A stretch of 64,000 nucleotides of DNA, taken from contig NZ_JAUQSY010000002.1 in assembly GCF_030580865.1 (NCBI RefSeq), positions 186,001-250,000 on the forward strand. Reading direction: 5' to 3'. Both the position numbers and the translations under genes were made by a program. The stretch comes from Hymenobacter aranciens. GTDB taxonomy: Bacteria; Bacteroidota; Bacteroidia; Cytophagales; Hymenobacteraceae. Numbering within the stretch: the first letter of the stretch is position 1; each line of letters starts with the position of its first letter. Below the pieces are notes generated by a model that had not been told where the DNA came from, searched no databases, and saw nothing but the letters and a program-made list of their open reading frames with translations. Below are positions 9,059 through 15,817 of the stretch, piece by piece.

Positions 9059-10537
9059 CTACTTTGCTTGTTTCGCGTGCTGCTGGCGCAGCAGCATGGC
9101 CTGCAGCTGCGGGGCCGTCACCTGCCGGGCCCGGGTCGGAATCGACCACAAAAAGTCCGTTTCCAGGTTGTTCTGAAAGAACTTCGGGTCGCCGGCGCCG
9201 ATGAAGCCGCCGGGCACGTAGTCGTTGTTGGGCCAGGCGGCCATGCGGTGGCAGCTCATGCAGTTTGAGAAAACGCCGAACCAGGTGGTCGTCGAGTCGC
9301 CGCGGCCGTTGGGCACGGTGCCGGTGAGGTTGGTTTCGAGGTAGGGATTGTACACCACCAGGGGCTGGCCGCCCACAGCCATGCCGCCCGAGTAGATGTT
9401 GGGCGGGGCCACCATGTAGTAGGCCGCCAGCATGTCATAGTTGTTCCAGGGCTTGCGCAGGCTGCGGGGCCGGTCGTTGCCGAAGTTGGAATCGTGGTGG
9501 TTGGGGCTCCACCAGAAGGTTTGCCAGGTCCAGTTGCTGATTTCCTTGCCTGTGACGTGCATACCCATGAGCAGCGCGTAGTTGCCGGCCTTCACCATCA
9601 CCTTGATGGCTTGGGGGCTGCCCTGGTCGTGGCGGCCCACTTCATCGCCCGACGAGTCAGCGAACGTGCTGTAGTTCTTCGCCTCCTCCGCGGTGATTTT
9701 AATGTGGTAAAACTCATCCAGCGACACCACCGGCATGTCCAGCAGCTCGCCGTTGCAGCGCATGCGGGCCGTGGTGCCGACTTTCAGCTTGCCGGTGGGG
9801 TCCACTATCACGCCCTGGCGCCAGGTGTGGGGCTCGGGCTGGGTGAGGTTGGTGGTGGCTTGGGTCACGGCCCCGGCCCAGTAGGGAATCACCGTCGGCC
9901 GGTCGCCGCTGATGAACTGAAAAACCGGCTTGAGGGCAAACGACTTAGCGTCGGTGCTGTCTTTCGAGGTCTGCAGGCCCAGCTGGGCCAGCGGCGTGCC
10001 AGCCTGTACCAGCTGCCGGTATTTCTGCCCCAGCACGGCGCTGTCGTAGAGCTGGTTGTTCCAGATAAAGTGCGCCAGGCTGGGCGAGTAGCGGTTAAAG
10101 GCCACCGGCCGCTCGGCCACATCCACCGGGATGCGGGCTTTGTGGCCCTTGGCGTGCGCCATGTGGAAAAACTGCTGCGGCGAGTTGAAGTCGCGTAGCG
10201 TCAGGCGCGGCCCGCCCACCTGCTCAAACAACTCGTGGCCCGAGTACCAGTTTTCCCAGATGGGCAGCCCGTTGGGCGCCGTGGTGTTGATGGATTCCCA
10301 GATGTCCCAGGCGTGGGCGCGGATGGCGGGCATGTCCTGCCGCTTTATCCACTCGTTTACCCGGGCGGCCGAAGTGGGGAAGCTGCGCACTCGGGGCGCG
10401 TGGTAGGCCTGCCCGGCATCGGGCTGGTCGAGGGCGGCCGGGCCGTCGGCAGTGGCGGGGTTGGAGGAGGTGGGCGCGGTGTGCTCGCAAGCAACCAGCA
10501 GCCCCAGCGCCAGTACGGCGGGGTAGGGGTATCTCAT
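9059..10537 (-). CDS. Second lipoprotein with one C-terminal c-type haem motif
   Basis: The 492-residue product starts with a lipoprotein signal peptide ending LLVAC (cysteine about 17). One haem motif, C426-MS-C429-H430, lies near the C-terminus. It shares size, layout and local patterns with the next gene downstream (YALLMGMHVTGKE here, FALVGMHIIHKT there). The C-terminal segment after the haem includes an FLWSIPTRARQ stretch. It is the first gene of a likely two-gene operon driven by the strong promoter at 10625-10654. The family is unrecognised beyond its general resemblance to uncharacterised cytochrome c-like proteins; the substrate or partner is unknown. Confidence 0.85.
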   Translation of the reverse strand: MRYPYPAVLALGLLVACEHTAPTSSNPATADGPAALDQPDAGQAYHAPRVRSFPTSAARVNEWIKRQDMPAIRAHAWDIWESINTTAPNGLPIWENWYSGHELFEQVGGPRLTLRDFNSPQQFFHMAHAKGHKARIPVDVAERPVAFNRYSPSLAHFIWNNQLYDSAVLGQKYRQLVQAGTPLAQLGLQTSKDSTDAKSFALKPVFQFISGDRPTVIPYWAGAVTQATTNLTQPEPHTWRQGVIVDPTGKLKVGTTARMRCNGELLDMPVVSLDEFYHIKITAEEAKNYSTFADSSGDEVGRHDQGSPQAIKVMVKAGNYALLMGMHVTGKEISNWTWQTFWWSPNHHDSNFGNDRPRSLRKPWNNYDMLAAYYMVAPPNIYSGGMAVGGQPLVVYNPYLETNLTGTVPNGRGDSTTTWFGVFSNCMSCHRMAAWPNNDYVPGGFIGAGDPKFFQNNLETDFLWSIPTRARQVTAPQLQAMLLRQQHAKQAK

Positions 10538-10571
10538 CGGTTTGCAGAAAAAAAGTGGAACAGCTTAGCCG

Positions 10572-10615
10572 ATGACATAAGACAGGGCCTGCACTGGGCA
10601 AGCGCTTTATGTCAT
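10572..10615 (-). promoter_or_regulatory. Inverted repeat at the start of the haem-lipoprotein transcript
   Basis: ATGACATAA (10572-10580) and its perfect inverse (10607-10615) are separated by 26 bases. They begin just downstream of the predicted transcription start from the promoter at 10625-10654. This could be a repressor operator or an RNA hairpin in the leader. Confidence 0.45.
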
Positions 10616-10624
10616 TGGATGACC

Positions 10625-10654
10625 CAAATGTAGAGCTTGTAATTGGATATGCAA
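10625..10654 (-). promoter_or_regulatory. Promoter of the haem-lipoprotein pair
   Basis: Read on the minus strand, TTG (10654-10652) is followed after exactly 19 bases by TACATTTG (10632-10625), a full match to the TAnnTTTG class. The first gene starts about 90 bp downstream. A+T content is locally raised. Confidence 0.65.
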
Positions 10655-10763
10655 TAGCCTGAGAAAATTTTTTCCCAAAGCCCGGCAGCTGCCGCCCACG
10701 GTCAGGAGTTGTCGACCGGCGAAACCTCCCCCGCTTCTCTTCCTGAAAGCGGGGCGGGGCGCT

Positions 10764-12680
10764 TTACAGCGGCACCCGCACCTGCACCCGGGTGCCGCGT
10801 CCCGGGGCGGCTTCCAGCCGCACGCTGCCGCCCAGCAGGGCCACGCGGTTGCGCAGGCTGGGCAGGCCGATGCCGGCGCTGGGGGCGGCGGGGTCGAAGC
10901 CCCGGCCGTTGTCTTCGGCGCGCAGCACGAGCCAGCCAGGCAGGGTTTCGACCTCCAGGGTGGCCTGGGTGGCGTGGGCGTGCTTTATCACGTTCTGGGT
11001 CAGCTCCTGGGCCAGGCGGTAGGCGGCCACCTGCAGGTGCTCGGGGACGGGGTATTCCTCGTCGAGATGGACCAGGCACTGCCAGTACAGGCCGGGGGAC
11101 TTGAGCTTGTGGCAGATATCGTGCAGGGCGGCGGCCAGGCCGAAGTCGGCCACGATGCCGGGCGTGAGCTCGTGCGACAGGGTGCGGGCCTGCCGGATGG
11201 CGTCGCTTAGCAGGCCGGTGGCCTGGCGCTGCATGGCGGCCAGCTCGGGCACGGCCTTGAGCGCCGGGGCCAGGCCCAGCTGGTCAAACTGCAGCTTCAC
11301 GGCGTAGAGCAGCTGGCCCACGCCGTTGTGCAGGCTTTCGGCGATGCGGCGGCGCTCCTCCTCCTGGGCCGTGAGCACGGCCTCGATGCGGGCCTGCTGC
11401 TGCGTCAGGCGCAGGTGCAGGTTTTCCTCGGCCAGGCGCTGGCTTTCGGCCTCGGTCTGCTTGCGGGCGCTGATGTTGAGCGTGGTCGTGACCAGGCCGT
11501 CGCCGAGCCGCACAAATGACGCGGAGTACCACTGGTTGCGGTCTTCGTAGGGATAAAAGTACTCCAGCTGCTGCGGCACGCCGGTTTCCACCACCTCGCG
11601 CATCTGGTCGAGCAGGCCGCTGGCCCGCACGCCCGGAAATTCCTCGGCGTAGAGCTTGCCCACTAAATCGGTGCGGCCCGATTCCCGGGTCAGCTCCTGG
11701 TTCACGGAGGCCATGCGGAAGTCGAGCACCGTGCCGTCGGCCCCGCGCACGGCTTCCAGCACGGTCATGCCCACCAGGGTAGTGTCGTAGATGGATTGCA
11801 GCACGTCGCGGCTGGCGCGCAGGGCCTGGGTGCGCTCGGCCACCTGCTGCTCCAGCGAGGCCGTGAGGGCCTGCAGCTCGGCCTCGGCCTGCTTGCGGGC
11901 GCTGATGTCGGTGGCGGCTCCAAACCATTCTACAATCTCACCTTGCTCGTCGAGCACCGGCACAGCGCGCGAGTACACCCAGGCCACCCGGCCATCGCCC
12001 TGCACCACGCGGTGCTCCAGCTCAAACACCTGCTTGCTGGCAATGGCCGTGGCTACAGCCGCCGCAATAGTGGCCCGGTCGTCGGCAAACGAATACTGCT
12101 CGGCCCAGGTGCTGCTGGGCGTGGGGGCCGCGCTCTGAAAGTGTTGCCCGTCCATGTACAGCAGCTGCTGCCAGTCGGGGCTCATGCGGTAGAGCGTGTC
12201 GGAGCTGGCCGTCACGAACAGCCGGAACTGCTCCTCGGAGGCCCGCAGGGCGGCGTCGGCGCGGGCCTGGCGGGCGTCTTCGGCCAGGTGCCGCTCGTGG
12301 ATGTCGGTGGCCGCGCCCACCCACTGGCTGATGCGCCCCTGGGCGTCGCGCACGGGCTTCGAGCGGATTTGAAACCAGCGGTATTCCCCGCTGGCGCTGC
12401 GGATGCGGTGTTCCTGCCGCAGCGTGCTGCCTTCGGCCAGGGCCTGCTGGTAGCGGCTCATCGACGGCCCCCGGTCGGCGGGGTGCAGGGCCTGCAGCCA
12501 GCCGTCGGCCACGGCCTCGGCCGGCGTCTGGCCGGTGTAGTCGTACCAGCGCTGGTTATACCAGTCGGGGCTGCCGTGCGCGTCGGTGCGCCACAGCAGG
12601 TCGGGCACCAGCTCGGCCAGCGCCCGGAAGCGGGCCTCGGCCTCGGCGGCAGTCAGGGAAGCAGATTCTTCGTCGTTCAT
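10764..12680 (-). CDS. PAS-domain sensor histidine kinase, HisKA_3 (NarL-partner) type
   Basis: Cytoplasmic sensor kinase of 638 residues without obvious membrane spans. Three PAS/PAC-like units are visible: about 15-130 (FRALAELVPDLLWRTDA), 150-265 (FRLFVTASSDTLYRMS) and 285-400. A coiled segment leads to the phosphoacceptor box RRRIAESLHNGVGQLL with H451. The C-terminal HATPase domain shows DNGRGFDP and GIGLPSLRNRVALLGG. The residue after the histidine is Asn, where Asp is usual in this family. No response regulator gene is adjacent. ATG 12680 starts a typical N-terminus (MNDEESASLTAAEAEARFR). The signal is unknown; PAS domains often bind haem, flavin or small ligands. Confidence 0.9.
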   Translation of the reverse strand: MNDEESASLTAAEAEARFRALAELVPDLLWRTDAHGSPDWYNQRWYDYTGQTPAEAVADGWLQALHPADRGPSMSRYQQALAEGSTLRQEHRIRSASGEYRWFQIRSKPVRDAQGRISQWVGAATDIHERHLAEDARQARADAALRASEEQFRLFVTASSDTLYRMSPDWQQLLYMDGQHFQSAAPTPSSTWAEQYSFADDRATIAAAVATAIASKQVFELEHRVVQGDGRVAWVYSRAVPVLDEQGEIVEWFGAATDISARKQAEAELQALTASLEQQVAERTQALRASRDVLQSIYDTTLVGMTVLEAVRGADGTVLDFRMASVNQELTRESGRTDLVGKLYAEEFPGVRASGLLDQMREVVETGVPQQLEYFYPYEDRNQWYSASFVRLGDGLVTTTLNISARKQTEAESQRLAEENLHLRLTQQQARIEAVLTAQEEERRRIAESLHNGVGQLLYAVKLQFDQLGLAPALKAVPELAAMQRQATGLLSDAIRQARTLSHELTPGIVADFGLAAALHDICHKLKSPGLYWQCLVHLDEEYPVPEHLQVAAYRLAQELTQNVIKHAHATQATLEVETLPGWLVLRAEDNGRGFDPAAPSAGIGLPSLRNRVALLGGSVRLEAAPGRGTRVQVRVPL

Positions 12681-12736
12681 TGCGGGCCTCTACGGCACTT
12701 GGTAGCGCTACCGTTGCGGCTAAGTGGGCGGGCAAC

Positions 12737-13027
12737 TTACAACACTTCCACTACTTTGCCATACACCAGCTTGGTCCAGCCGTTCACGTGGCCCTTGTTA
12801 TTGCCTATCTGGCAGCCTTTGTCGGCGTTTTTGGCCTTTACGAGGTGCGTGAAAAACCGGCCGGCCACCTTGCAGTACACGATGTCGCCCACCGCCACTT
12901 CCTCCCAGCTGGCCGGGGCCAGCCGGTGCTCCTGGTTCGATTTGATGAGCGGCACCATCGAGTGGCCCTTTTCCTTCGTCACGAAGGATTCGCCCCGGGC
13001 TAGGCGCTCCATCTTGAAGTTCTTCAT
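12737..13027 (-). CDS. Small S24/S26 peptidase-like protein
   Basis: A 96-residue protein counted from the internal ATG at 13027 (MKNFKMERL); the frame is open further upstream only through a TTG, and that extension looks like translated repeat. The segment GHSMVPLI (21-28, Ser23) followed by VGDIVYCKV and FFTHLV (His61) resembles the Ser motif and following strand of LexA/S24 and signal peptidase folds. Those enzymes usually pair Ser with Lys, while ER-type signal peptidases use Ser and His as seen here. There is no DNA-binding domain and no membrane anchor, so it is neither a LexA repressor nor a normal signal peptidase. It could be a phage-derived remnant. Confidence 0.7.
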   Translation of the reverse strand: MKNFKMERLARGESFVTKEKGHSMVPLIKSNQEHRLAPASWEEVAVGDIVYCKVAGRFFTHLVKAKNADKGCQIGNNKGHVNGWTKLVYGKVVEVL

Positions 13028-13047
13028 GCAGCAAAAATAGCTGGGCC

Positions 13048-13208
13048 GCTGGCGCGAGTTTAGCGCAGCGTAACTCGTGCCACACATTCGGGCGAGGCTG
13101 CGCCTCGCAATAGCGCGACCCGCCAAGAGGATTCTACTGGCGCTACCGGGGAGGCGCAGCCTCCCATGATAATCGGCACGAGTTACGCTGCGCTAAACTC
13201 GCGCCAGC
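13048..13208. repeat. Long palindrome with 34-bp perfect arms
   Basis: 13048-13081 and 13175-13208 are perfect inverted copies. The 93-base centre itself contains a smaller GAGGCTGCGCCTC palindrome and its relative GGAGGCGCAGCCTCC. The element starts about 20 bp upstream of one minus-strand gene and ends 8 bp from the stop of the next. It has no coding capacity of its own and may be a MITE or REP-type element. Confidence 0.8.
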
Positions 13209-13216
13209 TCTGCCAG

Positions 13217-13570
13217 CTACCCGCGCCCCACCCGCCCCAGGTGCGTATCCTGAAAGCCGCTGCCGTATTTCATCCCGTAGCCCAGTAGCCGGTCGAAGGC
13301 GCTGTGGCCCAGCAGCACGGCGCCCGCCAGTAGCAGCAGTGGCTGCCCCAGCAGCCAGCCGGCCAGCCCCACGGCCACGGCCAGCCCCTTGTGATGAAAC
13401 AGATTGTAGCTCGCCGCGCCCACCCGCGGCCCGGCCAGGTAGCCCAGCATGCTCAGGTCGGGGAGCAGGAAGGTGGTCGGCAGCACCCACCAGGCGAAGG
13501 GCAGGTGGATGAATACGGCCACGGCCAGCAGCAGCTCGGCCAGCTCTTCGATTTTCAGGAGGGTTTTCAT
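13217..13570 (-). CDS. DUF4260 family small membrane protein
   Basis: The 117-residue product has about four hydrophobic segments (LLLAVAVFIHLP, TFLLPDLSMLGYLAG, GLAVAVGLAGWLLG, LLLLAGAVLLGHS). The features GPRVGAASYNLFHHK and a C-terminal FDRLLGYGMKYGSGFQDTH are characteristic of the DUF4260 family as I recall it. ATG 13570 (MKTLLKIEE) was chosen over an upstream in-frame ATG because family proteins start at this lysine/leucine-rich segment. Function unknown. It sits alone between two long palindromes. Confidence 0.85.
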   Translation of the reverse strand: MKTLLKIEELAELLLAVAVFIHLPFAWWVLPTTFLLPDLSMLGYLAGPRVGAASYNLFHHKGLAVAVGLAGWLLGQPLLLLAGAVLLGHSAFDRLLGYGMKYGSGFQDTHLGRVGRG

Positions 13571-13653
13571 GGGACAGCGGTGATGGGAAATGATGCCACA
13601 AAATTCCGCCGGGCCTGCCGCTGGTTTCGTTAACAAAAGCTAAGAAATGCAGT

Positions 13654-13768
13654 CGGCCAACCTCACCCCCCGGCCCCCTCTCCAAAAGAGAGGGGGAGCC
13701 TGACGCCTACTAACGTAAGCGCCGAACCGGTGCCCCCCTCTCTTTTGGAGAGGGGGGCAGGTTGGCCG
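13654..13768. repeat. Nested palindrome with CCCCCTCTC/AAAAGAGAGG hairpins
   Basis: Outer arms CGGCCAACCT (13654-13663) and its inverse (13759-13768) enclose two internal hairpins, each made of a CCCCCTCTC-type arm and its complement around AAAA or TTTT. The right half is a near-inverse of the left half. Non-coding. Confidence 0.75.
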
Positions 13769-13789
13769 CCCGCGCCGCCAGAACGAAGG

Positions 13790-14374
13790 TCACCCCCGCG
13801 CCACCCGCGCCCGAATCCGGCTCAGCGACACCGCCGTTATCCCCAGGTAGTTCGCCACCAGGTGCTGCGGCACCCGCTCCAGAATCTTCGTCTTGCCGCT
13901 GCTTAATAAGGCCCGGTAGCGCTCCTCGGGCGAGAGCAGGAGCTGCTCCGTCAGCCGGGCGTCAGTGCCCAGCAGATGGTACTCGGCCACCAGCCGCCCA
14001 AACCGCTCGTACACCGGCCACTCGTCATACAGCCGCCGCAGCACGGCGTAGTCGAACGTCAGCAGCTCGCAGTCCGTCAGGGCCTGGATGTTGAGCTGGC
14101 TGGGCTGCCCCGTCAGGCAGCCGGGGTAGTCGCCCAGCAGGTGGTTTTCGAAGAAGAAGTAGGTCGTGCGCTCCTCCCCATCGGCCCGTAGGTAATACAG
14201 CCGGCAGGCCCCGCGCAGCAGCAGCGCCAGCTCGGGCCGCCGCTGCCCCGCCGCCACGAAGTGCGTACCCCGCGCCAGTGTTAGCGGCCGCAGCGCCGGG
14301 GCCAGCGCGTCCCACTCGGGGTCGGTGAGCGTGGGGATGAAGCGTTGCAGGTAGGCGCGGAGGGGGTGGAGCAT
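13790..14374 (-). CDS. Crp/Fnr-family transcriptional regulator
   Basis: The 194-residue protein has an N-terminal cyclic-nucleotide-binding fold (about 25-120, with FVAAGQRRPELALLLRGACR and a YFFFENHLLGDY turn). The C-terminal winged helix ends NYLGITAVSLSRIRARV, the recognition helix region. The start was set at ATG 14374 (MLHPLRAYLQ) instead of an ORF start inside the repeat upstream. No cysteine cluster for an Fe-S centre is present, so it is not an Fnr-type oxygen sensor. Bacteroidota carry many such paralogues with unknown effectors. The azoreductase gene lies upstream in the same direction across a palindrome, so co-transcription is possible but uncertain. Confidence 0.9.
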   Translation of the reverse strand: MLHPLRAYLQRFIPTLTDPEWDALAPALRPLTLARGTHFVAAGQRRPELALLLRGACRLYYLRADGEERTTYFFFENHLLGDYPGCLTGQPSQLNIQALTDCELLTFDYAVLRRLYDEWPVYERFGRLVAEYHLLGTDARLTEQLLLSPEERYRALLSSGKTKILERVPQHLVANYLGITAVSLSRIRARVARG

Positions 14375-14399
14375 GGGGGCAAAGGTCGCGGGTGCTGGC

Positions 14400-14470
14400 C
14401 TGAACGCAATAAGTCCCAGCTGCAACTCCGGGATTAATCGGAAGCCACGGCTGGGACTTATTGCGTTCAG
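14400..14470. repeat. Perfect 21-bp-arm inverted repeat
   Basis: 14400-14420 and 14450-14470 are perfect inverted copies around a 29-base centre. The element occupies nearly the whole gap between the azoreductase stop and the Crp-like gene and probably terminates or stabilises the azoreductase message. Confidence 0.85.
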
Positions 14471-14479
14471 AAACTGGTT

Positions 14480-15076
14480 TTACACGGCCACGCTATCAAT
14501 ACCTTTTTGCAAAGCAGTGGGCTCGAGCTCCGGGAGTTTGAGCCCTTCGGCCCGGGCCACGGTCACGTCGGTCATACCCAGAAAGCCCAGCATCCAGTGC
14601 AGGTAGGGGGTGGCAAAATCGTAGGGCTGCATGGGGCCCTCGGAGTAAACGCCGCCGCTGGCCACGGCCAAGTACACCTTCTTGCCCTTGATAAGCCCCT
14701 CGGGCCCGGTGGCGGAGTAGCGGAACGTGAGGCCCGCCCGGGTGAGGTGGTCGAGCCACGACTTGAGCGACGAGGGGACGTTGAAATTGTAGAACGGCAC
14801 TCCAATCACGAGTACGTCGGCCGCCAGCACCTGCGCAATGGCCTCATCGGAGTGGCGCACGGCCTCCTGCTGCTCGGGCGAGCGGCCTTCGGCGGGCGTG
14901 AAGTAGGCCTGCAGGTGCGCCTCCTCGAGGTGTGGAAACGGCTGGGTGGCCAGGTTGCGCACCACCACGGTGCTGCCGGGCTGCGCGGCCCGCAGCTTGT
15001 TGATGATGCCCTGGCTGAGGCGGGTGCTGTACGACTCGGCGCCCCGGGCGCTGGCAATGACTTGCAGAATCTGCAT
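14480..15076 (-). CDS. azoR: FMN-dependent NADH:quinone oxidoreductase / azoreductase
   Basis: Flavodoxin-like enzyme of 198 residues that reduces quinones and azo compounds with NADH. The N-terminus MQILQVIASAR and the SYSTRLSQ phosphate loop bind FMN. VIGVPFYNFNVPSSLKSWLDH (about 91-111) is the family hallmark, followed by GLIKGKKVYLAVASGGVYS. Length is normal. It is divergent from an HxlR regulator gene, the usual arrangement for quinone- or electrophile-responsive control (for example hypR and yodB systems in Firmicutes). Two operator-like palindromes lie between the genes. Probable role: detoxification of quinones or electrophiles. Confidence 0.9.
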   Translation of the reverse strand: MQILQVIASARGAESYSTRLSQGIINKLRAAQPGSTVVVRNLATQPFPHLEEAHLQAYFTPAEGRSPEQQEAVRHSDEAIAQVLAADVLVIGVPFYNFNVPSSLKSWLDHLTRAGLTFRYSATGPEGLIKGKKVYLAVASGGVYSEGPMQPYDFATPYLHWMLGFLGMTDVTVARAEGLKLPELEPTALQKGIDSVAV

Positions 15077-15152
15077 AAAAAAAATGGGGGAGTGGGATAG
15101 TGAAATGCGCCCGCCGCCCGGGACCCTCCGGCCCCGGCGCTTAGCTGGTACG

Positions 15153-15245
15153 CTGGTTACCCCAAGTAATCAGCTGCCCTTTTGTTCGTAACTTGCGTCA
15201 ACTACCGATTACGCCGCCGTAGTCTGATTACCGGTCGGTAATCAG
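15153..15245. promoter_or_regulatory. Two operator-like palindromes between azoR and the HxlR gene
   Basis: Site 1 is CTGGTTAC-N5-GTAATCAG (15153-15173). Site 2 is CTGATTACC-N4-GGTAATCAG (15224-15245) with perfect 9-bp arms. Both are followed by CTG, and their centres lie about 71 bp apart. Repetition of one dyad in a divergent promoter region next to a repressor gene suggests binding sites of the HxlR protein at 15283-15645. Inference from pattern only. Confidence 0.6.
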
Positions 15246-15282
15246 CTGTGCCAGTCTCATTCATCCCTTTCTCCCCGCTGCC

Positions 15283-15645
15283 ATGCCCAAGTCCGAACTC
15301 CACCAGTGCGCCCACACCATGCAGGGCCTGCGCAATTCCCTGCTGGTGGTCAACAGCAAGTGGAAGCTCCTGATTTTGGTGGCGCTGCAAACCGGCACCC
15401 GGCACTTCCGGGGGCTGGAGCGCAGCGTGCCGGGCATCTCCACCAAAGTGCTGGCCAAGGAGCTCAAGGATTTGGAAGCCCACCACTTCATTGCCCGCAC
15501 GGTGCATTCCGGCCCGCCGGTGGTGGTGGAGTACGAGGTGCTGCCCTACGCCCGCACGCTCGACCCGGTGATTGAGGTGCTGAAGGCCTGGGGTATCCAG
15601 CATCAGCAGCGGCTGGAGGCGGGGGAGGCATCGTCCGCCGCATAA
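15283..15645 (+). CDS. HxlR-family transcriptional regulator
   Basis: The 120-residue single-domain winged helix protein carries the family pattern: HTMQGLRNSLLVVNSKWKLLIL, then GTRHFRGLERSVPGISTKVLAKELKDLE and a beta wing. HxlR proteins bind DNA as dimers and often sense electrophiles through a conserved N-terminal cysteine; one is present at residue 9 (HQCAHTM). It is divergently arranged with azoR, which is its likely target. A second HxlR gene at 23498-23851 shares the motif ISxKVLAKELKDLEA, so the two may be paralogues with different targets. Confidence 0.92.
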   Translation: MPKSELHQCAHTMQGLRNSLLVVNSKWKLLILVALQTGTRHFRGLERSVPGISTKVLAKELKDLEAHHFIARTVHSGPPVVVEYEVLPYARTLDPVIEVLKAWGIQHQQRLEAGEASSAA

Positions 15646-15683
15646 ACCTCACCCCCTGACCCTCACAACACCTCCCAGGGTCT

Positions 15684-15812
15684 GTGGACAGTGGTGCGAT
15701 AAGTAACGCGAAACTCCGTTTCCGCGACGAGCGCAGCGAGTATCTAACGTTTGGAACTCGCTGCGCTCGTCGCGGAAACGGAGTTTCGCGTTACAGAATG
15801 AGAACTGTCCAC
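15684..15812. repeat. Long perfect palindrome, 39-bp arms
   Basis: 15703-15741 and 15756-15794 are perfect inverted copies with a 14-base loop. An outer pair GTGGACAG/CTGTCCAC (15684-15691, 15805-15812) extends it. It lies between the convergent HxlR and monooxygenase genes and ends six bases before the monooxygenase stop. It could end both transcripts, although it has no T-run. Confidence 0.85.
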
Positions 15813-15817
15813 ACAGC

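Noticed and set aside
7797-9176. 459-codon plus-strand frame opposite the haem lipoproteins
   Set aside because: Val/Gly/His-rich antisense artefact; both minus-strand genes have lipoprotein signals and CxxCH motifs.
12737-13126. Longer 129-residue start for the S24-like protein
   Set aside because: The extra N-terminus starts at TTG inside the 34-bp palindrome region and has Arg/Ala-rich sequence without family similarity.
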